Positions 1 through 5,096 of a stretch of 5,842 nt of DNA are shown piece by piece. The DNA lies in NCBI GenBank assembly GCA_025922755.1, contig JAICHE010000083.1, positions 1 through 5,842 on the forward strand, given 5' to 3'. The notes under the pieces were generated by a model, which saw only the letters and a program-made list of their open reading frames with translations, was not told the origin of the DNA and made no database searches. Source of the stretch: Nitrososphaeraceae archaeon (lineage in GTDB: Archaea > Thermoproteota > Nitrososphaeria > Nitrososphaerales > Nitrosopumilaceae). Positions within the stretch are counted from its first letter, which is position 1, and every line of letters begins with the position of its first letter. Both the position numbers and the translations under genes were made by a program.

Positions 1-708
1 AAAAGGCAGCATGTTGAAATTCTCCCAAATAAAATCAAGCATTTTGTCTGCCTCTTCATTTTTGGTTTTCTTTCTGGAGTTTAGAGCAAAAATATTTTTG
101 ATTTGACCATTTCTTACAAACCCTCCACCTTCAGATGTAGTTACAAAAGGCTCGCAAGCATAAGCAGAATCCCCTGACAACGAAAATCCTCCAATAGACC
201 AAACATTAGGAATGGTTTTTCCTGCATGAATCGTATATTGGTCCAATGAATGACCACTAAGATTAGCAATTGGTTTGTAACCCATTTGTTTTATTGTAGT
301 TTCAATTGCTCTGCCAATATCACTTGCTTTTACTCCCACTTTTACCATGGACATTGCCTTGTCTAATGCCTCTTCTGCTGCTTGAACAAGACCATCATAT
401 TGAGCATCATAACAGACAGTTACTGCTGTATCTGCAATAAATCCATTAATCTGAGCACCAAGATCGATTTTTACCAAGTCTGTGTCCTTTATTGTAATTG
501 GGTCATTAGGTTCTGCTGTGTAGTGAGCAGCAATTTCATTAATACTTGCATTTACAGGAAAGGCGCATTTAGCTCCGCGTTTGATAATTTCATTTTCAAC
601 TTCTTCACATATTTCAAACACTGATTTGCCGGTCCAATCCTTTACTCGAACCATTTCTCTTACTTCTGAAGCTATTTTCCCAGCTCTGATGTAATAATCT
701 GTTTGCAA
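1..708 (-). CDS. map: Methionine aminopeptidase, archaeal type II, 3' end beyond window
   Basis: Removes the initiator methionine from nascent cytosolic proteins; a metal-dependent 'pita-bread' fold peptidase. Reverse-complement translation is open without a break from 708 to base 1, giving 236 residues. All visible active-site residues are present: His62 (in IAAHYTAEP), metal ligands Asp82 (KIDLG) and Asp93 (IADTA), His153 (LSGHS), His161 (TIHAG) and Glu186 (ACEPF). From memory, the Pyrococcus furiosus enzyme uses D82, D93, H153, E187 and E280, so numbering from the TTG at 708-706 matches almost exactly. That fixes this start; no ATG occurs upstream in frame before a TGA, and the first internal ATG would delete conserved RAGKIASEVRE. 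The last metal ligand (Glu near 280) and about 60 C-terminal residues lie beyond the left edge. It is divergent from tRNA-Pro. A TATA-like box 26 nt upstream suggests a leaderless mRNA. Confidence 0.95.
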   Translation of the reverse strand, partial: MQTDYYIRAGKIASEVREMVRVKDWTGKSVFEICEEVENEIIKRGAKCAFPVNASINEIAAHYTAEPNDPITIKDTDLVKIDLGAQINGFIADTAVTVCYDAQYDGLVQAAEEALDKAMSMVKVGVKASDIGRAIETTIKQMGYKPIANLSGHSLDQYTIHAGKTIPNVWSIGGFSLSGDSAYACEPFVTTSEGGGFVRNGQIKNIFALNSRKKTKNEEADKMLDFIWENFNMLPF

Positions 709-729
709 TGGTTGTCTTCTTTGAATTGC

Positions 730-738
730 CTTTAAAAT
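730..738 (-). promoter_or_regulatory. Putative TATA box of map
   Basis: On the minus strand the sequence reads ATTTTAAAG, with its centre about 26 nt upstream of the TTG start of map. That is the distance from an archaeal TATA box to the transcription start, so transcription would begin at or next to the start codon (leaderless). This is inference from position and composition only. Confidence 0.5.
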
Positions 739-751
739 GATTATCTGTCAA

Positions 752-760
752 GCTTAAATT
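752..760 (+). promoter_or_regulatory. Putative TATA box of tRNA-Pro
   Basis: The sequence GCTTAAATT is centred about 26 nt before the first base of the tRNA, the normal archaeal TATA-to-start distance. The box is nearly symmetric (AAGCTTAAATT), so on the minus strand it could also recruit TBP toward map, although the 731-737 box fits map better. Confidence 0.5.
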
Positions 761-781
761 GGGTATTTTTTATGATTCGTT

Positions 782-858
782 GGGATCGTGGTCTAGCTTG
801 GTATGATTCTGCGTTTGGGACGCAGAGGTCGCGCGTTCAAATCTCGCCGATCCCACCA
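782..858 (+). tRNA. tRNA-Pro, anticodon TGG, intronless, CCA encoded
   Basis: The cloverleaf can be folded by hand. The acceptor stem is GGGATCG (782-788) with CGATCCC (848-854), seven perfect pairs. The D arm is 791-807, with the loop containing AGCTTGGTA. The anticodon stem is CTGCG/CGCAG (809-813, 821-825) around the seven-base loop TTTGGGA. The anticodon is TGG at 816-818, reading proline CCN codons, with G37 as expected for tRNA-Pro. The variable loop is AGGTC, and G15 can form the Levitt pair with C48. The T loop TTCAAAT is 836-842. The T stem GCGCG/CTCGC has one C-U mismatch (52:62). Discriminator A855 is followed by a genome-encoded CCA (856-858). No intron is present. Confidence 0.97.
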
Positions 859-898
859 CTAATCATTATCTTATTATCAAATCTTGTTGTAATCTTGA

Positions 899-969
899 TG
901 CCGAGCAATGAAGAAGAGTTAGAGTAATGACTTGATATGAAGTAAACCTAATAGCTCTGAGCTCCGGCA
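899..969 (+). ncRNA. Box C/D guide sRNA (candidate)
   Basis: The ends form a terminal stem: TGCCG (899-903) and AGC (904-906) pair with GCT (961-963) and CGGCA (965-969), leaving one bulged C. Inside it are box C ATGAAGA (908-914) and box D CTGA (957-960). Their placement gives a proper kink-turn: a three-base bulge (A907, A908, U909), then G-A, A-G, A-U and G-C pairs between the boxes. An internal C' copy, ATGAAGT (937-943), and a D'-like ATGA (927-930; alternatively TTGA at 932-935) give the usual two-guide layout. The D guide is about 944-956 and the D' guide about 915-926. Family knowledge: such RNAs, with L7Ae, Nop5 and fibrillarin, direct 2'-O-methylation of rRNA or tRNA five bases upstream of box D/D'. 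The complement of the D guide is AGCUAUUAGGUUU; I could not place it in an rRNA from memory. An oligo-T tract follows at once. Confidence 0.8.
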
Positions 970-970
970 C

Positions 971-978
971 CTTTTTAT
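971..978 (+). promoter_or_regulatory. Putative TATA box of the 80-residue membrane protein gene
   Basis: CTTTTTAT is centred about 28 nt before the TTG start at 1003, consistent with a leaderless transcript. It coincides with the T run that ends the sRNA, so terminator and promoter may be the same bases. Confidence 0.4.
972..976 (+). terminator. Oligo-T terminator after the sRNA
   Basis: Five T residues start three bases past the sRNA terminal stem. Oligo-T is the known intrinsic termination signal of archaeal RNA polymerase. No comparable T run lies between the tRNA and the sRNA, so this may end both transcripts. The same bases also look like the TATA box of the next gene. Confidence 0.45.
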
Positions 979-1002
979 CAATTCCTGATTGATGGGACTT
1001 TA

Positions 1003-1245
1003 TTGTATTTTGAAAAACGTGATGTTGTTTTGATAGCAGGAATCATTCTTGTAATGATTGGTCTAATTCCATTTATGGCTCCTGTTTATGCTGTAACCAT
1101 TGGTCTTTTATTGTATTTTGGAATAAAGGTCTATGTCGGAAGAAAACGAAGTATGATAGAAAAAGAAGTTGGTGAAGGAGTTTGCATGGAATGTGGTTTT
1201 ACAATTGTTGATAAAAAATGCCCAAACTGTGATGCTGAAAAATAA
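1003..1245 (+). CDS. Small membrane protein with C-terminal zinc ribbon
   Basis: Eighty residues, function unknown. Residues about 8-24 and 28-45 form two hydrophobic membrane segments with a short Pro-containing turn (IPFMAPVY). A basic stretch (GRKRS, 46-50) follows, which by the positive-inside rule would place the rest in the cytoplasm. The tail carries Cys61-x2-Cys64 and Cys73-x2-Cys76 (CMECG and CPNCD), a compact zinc ribbon of rubredoxin-knuckle type. The start is TTG: the frame is open upstream to 961 but holds no ATG or GTG, and an ATG at 992 is out of frame and stops after 13 codons. A TATA-like box sits 28 nt upstream. The gene follows the sRNA and precedes another small gene by 34 nt. 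Zinc-ribbon membrane proteins of this size are common in archaea without a known role, so nothing specific can be assigned. Confidence 0.8.
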   Translation: MYFEKRDVVLIAGIILVMIGLIPFMAPVYAVTIGLLLYFGIKVYVGRKRSMIEKEVGEGVCMECGFTIVDKKCPNCDAEK

Positions 1246-1249
1246 ATGA

Positions 1250-1257
1250 TTTTTAGT
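1250..1257 (+). promoter_or_regulatory. Putative TATA box of the basic protein gene
   Basis: ATTTTTAG lies just after the preceding stop codon and is centred about 26 nt before the ATG at 1280. The same T run could help terminate the upstream transcript. Support is by position only. Confidence 0.35.
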
Positions 1258-1279
1258 AAGTAGAAGATAAGAATCTAAT

Positions 1280-1594
1280 ATGAAAAGAACACAAAAAAAG
1301 ACATCTCAAACTGCTGAATCAAAGAAAAGATCCGAGGCATCAAAAAAGGGATGGATAACAAGACGAAAAAATCTACAAAAACAAGGACAAAAAAAGCCAT
1401 CCAAAGTAGCAAAATCCAGAACTATGAGTTCTGAGAAACTAAAAAAACTTCAAAAACAAGAAAAAATCAGAGTTATTTCAAGACGAAAATCTCAGAAGAA
1501 AGGAAAAAGTCTCGCAACTGACAAATCAAAATACAAATCAAAACCTGTTCGCCCTACGCACCGACCTAGTAAAAGACGAGCATCTATAAGATGA
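1280..1594 (+). CDS. Very basic Lys/Arg-rich small protein, unknown function
   Basis: A 104-residue protein with 27 Lys, 13 Arg and only five acidic residues, so a very high isoelectric point. It has no Cys, membrane segment or signal peptide. An N-terminal stretch reads RSEASKKGWITRRKN (about 17-31), which includes the only Trp. The rest is low-complexity K/Q/S and ends in a Pro-Arg-rich tail (PVRPTHRPSKRR, about 88-99). The composition resembles histone H1-tail-like or other nucleic-acid-binding proteins, and binding to DNA or RNA is my inference, not a family assignment. The gene is A-rich on the coding strand because of Lys AAA codons and contains an A7 run near its start (1293-1299). ATG is the start; there is no Shine-Dalgarno, but a TATA-like box lies 26 nt upstream. 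T-rich terminator sequence follows the stop. The clean frame, promoter spacing and terminator support a real gene despite low complexity. Confidence 0.75.
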   Translation: MKRTQKKTSQTAESKKRSEASKKGWITRRKNLQKQGQKKPSKVAKSRTMSSEKLKKLQKQEKIRVISRRKSQKKGKSLATDKSKYKSKPVRPTHRPSKRRASIR

Positions 1595-1611
1595 CTCTTT
1601 TTTCTCTTTTT
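1595..1611 (+). terminator. T-rich terminator
   Basis: Directly after the TGA stop are two T runs, T6 at 1598-1603 and T5 at 1607-1611, in a pyrimidine-only stretch. This matches archaeal intrinsic termination on oligo-T without a required hairpin. It separates the small genes from the large surface-protein gene. I found no gene in the remaining spacer to 1779. Confidence 0.6.
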
Positions 1612-1748
1612 GAATTCAGATCAATTATGCGAACTCTCTAAATATCAAAAAAATACAATATACGCATGCAAAATACTAGAAATTTCCATTTTCTGAGGTC
1701 AACTTTAACAACTTGCTCAACTTTTCCTCAATTTCATTCTAAAAAGAG

Positions 1749-1757
1749 TCTATACTT
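1749..1757 (+). promoter_or_regulatory. Putative TATA box of the lamin-tail surface protein gene
   Basis: TCTATACTT is centred about 26 nt before the ATG at 1780. CTATA (1750-1754) also forms a perfect 5-bp dyad with TATAG (1766-1770), covering the box and the region just before the expected start. A weak AGGAAA precedes the ATG, but the spacing fits leaderless initiation better. Confidence 0.5.
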
Positions 1758-1779
1758 GTATTCCTTATAGGAAAAAACA

Positions 1780-4700
1780 ATGATCAGAAATATCTCTATT
1801 TTACTTTCCGCTTTACTGTTAGTTGTATTTGTGATTCCGGTTTATGCCCAATCATCTGTTGCAGACCATGTTGTAATCAATGAAATTGACATCAATCCGC
1901 CTGGGGATGATTCTGCTTCTCCCACAGAGTGGGTTGAGCTTTACAATCCAACAAATTCTGATGTGGATATTGGAGGGTGGAAGATTGCATCTACTACTGT
2001 TCTCAAACAAACTTTGACGATTCCTCCAGGTACGATAATTAAGAGCGGACAATTCATCACATATTCTTACAAAACAGTCTGGTTTACTGACACAAATGAA
2101 ATAGTACAACTCAGAGACAGCAATGGATTCATAGTTGACTCTACCCCTTTGATGACTGATATAAAAAATGATTTTACCTCTTGGCAGAGAATCTATGATG
2201 GGTATGATCTTGACAGTTCTGATGACTGGAAGTTTGTAACATCCAATGCAGGTTCTTCAAACGGAAAAATTCCTGTTACTGAAACCTCTCAAGGTGTTTT
2301 TGTTACAATAAATTCTTCAAAAGAAAATTACATTTTTGGAGAAACTGCAATTCTACAGGGAACTGTCTCTGAAAAAGTCTACATTGAACAACTCGGTGAT
2401 TTTAAACCCCAATCAATCACTGTAACCATAAATGGACCAAATTACAGTTCTGAGGTCTTACTGTATCCTGATTTTAATTTGAATTTCAAAACTTCTCTAA
2501 GTTTACACCCTGTATTGGGAATCAATGAAGGCATCTATGATGTTTCTGTAAGTTATGCCGGATCTTCCTCTAAAACAAGCTTTTCAGTTGGTGAAGCAAG
2601 TTCTGAATTAGAACTAGTGGAAGAAGGTGTTTTTGCAATTATTACTGACAAATCTCAATATCTTCCAGGAGAAACAGTTTCTATCTCTGGAATCGCCTCT
2701 GAGATAATTCCATTTGAGGGGCTAAAGTATGAACTGAAAAACCCTAACGGGATAGTTATTGCAACTGGAACTCTTTATCCTACAGATGGAAAATTTTCTG
2801 GAGAAATTTTCATGACTACTATTAATCCTATTTTTGGAACCTACACCCTGACTGGGGAATATGTCGATAAGACCTCTACTTCTTTTGAATTAGTAGAGGA
2901 TTTCAAAGAAGATGTGAAAATTTCTTTATGGACTGATAAAGAGGCCTATGGATTAGGTGATGTTGTTACAATTACTGGAAGATTGAATAATCTCTGGGTA
3001 AGCTCTTTGGACTTGGAAATTCTTCAAACCCGAAACACTGCCCTTGGCGTAAATGAATTAGAAGGAGGTGATTTGGCATTCAAAATTTTAGATGTGGTGA
3101 GATTGGAAGGGGATGGATCATTCCAGTATTCGTTTAAAATTCCATCAGGTGATAAAAGATTAGGAGATTATAGAATTAAAGTTTCAAAAGAAGTAGGAAC
3201 TGCAATTAAGACATTTACGGTGGTAGATGATCCTGCATCTGATTTAGTAATTCGAGAACCTCTTTCACTCTCAACTGATAAGATTGTTTATGATTTTGGT
3301 GATAAAATAACTATCAGTGGTTATGTGAATGAACCCAGTACCTCTACCACGAATGTTCCCGTGGTAAACGTGTCGATAAAAGACAAGGATGGTAACCCAC
3401 TAACCATCATTGGCGACACGGGAGGTGGTAGATTAGGGACTACCGGTTCTAGCGTTTCTTATGATTTTACTGCAGTCCCAGACCCTTCTGGTAGATATAA
3501 AGTGACAACTGATCTGAGCAGAAGCATTTTTGGTGAAGGACAATATCTGGTAACTGCAAAATATCTAAAGCTCTCACAATCTACAACATTTTCTGTTTCT
3601 GATACTCTAGTGATCGAGGATGGTGTATCTGTTTCTTTGGATAAGGAAGTTTATGGATTTGGCGAGACAGTAAATCTTAATGGAATCGTTTCACCAATTG
3701 GGGAATCTTCAGTATCAATCTCCTTGACAAAACCTGATGGCAGCATTCGAAACTCTGGTGCAACAGTAGAAGGCCAAAGATTTTCATGGTCTTGGATTAC
3801 TCCTTTAACTGAAACCCAGACTGCAATCAAATTGGATGATAGATCACTTACCCCAACAAATTTGGGAATCTATAAGATTCACGTTTCAACATCCTCTGTT
3901 GGAAAGGATATTTTCTTTAAAGTATCAAAGGATCCTGCAAATGATGTTCTTTCTGTCCCTCCAATTACGGTATTTACTGAAAAACCAATCTATAATGCCG
4001 GAGAAAAACTTAGGGTCCTTGGGTCTGTAATTGTTAGAGAACAAGGAAGTGAAGGCTTAGTAGTTCCAGAAAGAGTGAGTCTCAAAATAACTCCTGTAAA
4101 CAAACCCACAGAAATTATTCACGAGGCATCTGTGTATCCTAAACAAGGTGGGGTATTCCAAAGTGATTTTGAATTACCTATTACCATTTTCAGTGAAGGA
4201 CAATACAAAGTAAAGGCCACATACTTGAAAAAACAAACAGAGTATGTATTTGGAGTTGCAAATGACTTTACTTTTGGTTTAGATGCTCCAGTAACCTTGT
4301 TGATATCCGCAGACAAATCCAAATACCATCCTGGCGATGTTGTATTTGTAACTGGAAAACCAAACAAACTGATTTATCTTGAAGAGTACAATGTAAGTGT
4401 CTTTAAGAAAACAGGATCCGAAATCACTTGTGGTTCATTTATCTGTGGAACTCATGAGGGTCCAGTTACCACCATTAGACCATCTCCTAATGGTTCATTT
4501 TCATACCAATTTGTAATTCCTGATTCTGTTTCTAGCGTGGGAAAATATGAAGTAACAGTTGAATCTGATTTTGAAACAAAAAAATTAGTGTTTGATGTTG
4601 TTTTGCCTTCAGAAATAGAAAAACCTGTACAAACAATCATTGAAAAAGTTAACAGTATTCCTGATGATTCTGTATTCATTGAAACAAGACAAAAACAATT

Positions 4701-5064
4701 TGATTCTTTGGAAGCAGGACCACGAGTTTTGATGGGCTCACTTGTAACTTCTGCACGTGGAGATGAGCCAAATGTTAATCTCCGAGTTGTTTCAGAGTCG
4801 GGTGTTTGTGTAATTGGTCCTGAGGATAGTTGCTTGGTACGAGATTCTACAAGAAAACCAGGAGAAATTTATGATGTTGTAGAAGTTGATGGAATCGCGC
4901 TTAAGGTGCGATACAGCGGACCTGATGCACGAGTAGAAAAATTCTCTATATTGCCAGAATCTTCTACTTCTCTGTTGCCTGATTCAATTTGGGGTGTACA
5001 AGTAGTAAAGGATGATCAGGTCTCTAGACTGTATTACAAAATAAATTATTCTACTTTAGAGTAA
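1780..5064 (+). CDS. Secreted lamin-tail protein with seven Ig-like repeats
   Basis: A 1094-residue exported protein. Residues 1-23 are a signal peptide (Arg3, hydrophobic core 5-21, cleavage likely after VYA). Residues about 27-165 are a lamin-tail (LTD) domain: VVINEIDINPPG, then EWVELYNP, GGWKI and a closing DDWKF, as in secreted archaeal and bacterial LTD proteins. Seven Ig-like beta-sandwich repeats follow, each opening with a DKxxYxxGE/DxVxIxG-like motif (Tyr184, 294, 390, 504, 625, 738, 849) and ending in GxYxVxxxY...FxV. Spacing is 96-121 residues. The region from about 935 to 1094 matches nothing I recognise. The only four Cys, 884/889 and 1010/1018, could form two local disulfides. 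There is no C-terminal membrane segment or sorting motif, so attachment to the cell is unexplained. Several N-x-S/T sequons would allow glycosylation. A role as an S-layer-associated or adhesive surface protein is inference. tsr3 starts 32 nt downstream. Confidence 0.9.
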   Translation: MIRNISILLSALLLVVFVIPVYAQSSVADHVVINEIDINPPGDDSASPTEWVELYNPTNSDVDIGGWKIASTTVLKQTLTIPPGTIIKSGQFITYSYKTVWFTDTNEIVQLRDSNGFIVDSTPLMTDIKNDFTSWQRIYDGYDLDSSDDWKFVTSNAGSSNGKIPVTETSQGVFVTINSSKENYIFGETAILQGTVSEKVYIEQLGDFKPQSITVTINGPNYSSEVLLYPDFNLNFKTSLSLHPVLGINEGIYDVSVSYAGSSSKTSFSVGEASSELELVEEGVFAIITDKSQYLPGETVSISGIASEIIPFEGLKYELKNPNGIVIATGTLYPTDGKFSGEIFMTTINPIFGTYTLTGEYVDKTSTSFELVEDFKEDVKISLWTDKEAYGLGDVVTITGRLNNLWVSSLDLEILQTRNTALGVNELEGGDLAFKILDVVRLEGDGSFQYSFKIPSGDKRLGDYRIKVSKEVGTAIKTFTVVDDPASDLVIREPLSLSTDKIVYDFGDKITISGYVNEPSTSTTNVPVVNVSIKDKDGNPLTIIGDTGGGRLGTTGSSVSYDFTAVPDPSGRYKVTTDLSRSIFGEGQYLVTAKYLKLSQSTTFSVSDTLVIEDGVSVSLDKEVYGFGETVNLNGIVSPIGESSVSISLTKPDGSIRNSGATVEGQRFSWSWITPLTETQTAIKLDDRSLTPTNLGIYKIHVSTSSVGKDIFFKVSKDPANDVLSVPPITVFTEKPIYNAGEKLRVLGSVIVREQGSEGLVVPERVSLKITPVNKPTEIIHEASVYPKQGGVFQSDFELPITIFSEGQYKVKATYLKKQTEYVFGVANDFTFGLDAPVTLLISADKSKYHPGDVVFVTGKPNKLIYLEEYNVSVFKKTGSEITCGSFICGTHEGPVTTIRPSPNGSFSYQFVIPDSVSSVGKYEVTVESDFETKKLVFDVVLPSEIEKPVQTIIEKVNSIPDDSVFIETRQKQFDSLEAGPRVLMGSLVTSARGDEPNVNLRVVSESGVCVIGPEDSCLVRDSTRKPGEIYDVVEVDGIALKVRYSGPDARVEKFSILPESSTSLLPDSIWGVQVVKDDQVSRLYYKINYSTLE
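2914..4260 (+). repeat. Intragenic duplication of a two-Ig-domain unit
   Basis: Repeats 3-4 (2914-3600) and 5-6 (3625-4260) line up as two copies of one two-domain unit. Landmarks recur at a near-constant offset: DKEAYGLGD and DKEVYGFGE (235 residues), DPASD and DPAND in the interdomain linker (234), and the repeat 4/6 opening Tyr (234). FGEGQYLVTAKYLK and FSEGQYKVKATYLK also match, but are 220 apart because copy one has about 14 extra residues in its second domain. The DNA has diverged, so the duplication is old; short stretches such as GTGAAGGACAATA still match. Confidence 0.7.
3345..3444 (+). other. GC-rich hairpin cluster inside Ig repeat 4
   Basis: Four perfect inverted repeats fall within 100 nt of coding sequence. 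TACCACG/CGTGGTA (3345-3351, 3360-3366) has an 8-nt loop. CGTGTCG/CGACACG (3369-3375, 3414-3420) encloses GATGGT/ACCATC (3388-3393, 3403-3408). GGTAG/CTACC (3427-3431, 3440-3444) has an 8-nt loop. GC over 3341-3450 is 55 of 110 bases, well above its surroundings. The patch encodes the part of repeat 4, including a Gly-rich loop, that is longer than in sister repeat 6. Confidence 0.5.
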
Positions 5065-5096
5065 CCTCCAAATAGAATTTTGTATATCTGAATTCA

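Noticed and set aside
382..624. Open frame of 80 codons on the plus strand
   Set aside because: It lies entirely within map on the opposite strand, whose active-site residues are all present; the translation is Cys/Phe-rich, as expected of a shadow frame.
992..1033. ATG at 992 as start of the small membrane protein gene
   Set aside because: It is out of frame with the zinc-ribbon protein and runs into TGA after 13 codons.
1676..1738. Minus-strand stretch of about 20 codons (EIEEKLSKLLKLTSENGNF then stop), protein-like in composition
   Set aside because: It is bounded by TAG on both sides, has no usable start codon and no continuation in another frame that I could see; it is too short to call even a remnant.
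1852..2109. Minus-strand frame opposite the lamin-tail domain
   Set aside because: It is antisense to a clearly recognisable LTD coding region, and its product is Cys/Arg-rich without motifs.
3836..4030. Plus-strand 64-codon frame inside the large gene
   Set aside because: It overlaps Ig repeats 5 and 6 in another frame, with no promoter or start context.
4119..4679. Two minus-strand frames (4119-4367 and 4452-4679) opposite the large gene
   Set aside because: Both are shadows of Ig repeats 6-7 and the following region, with no recognisable domain.
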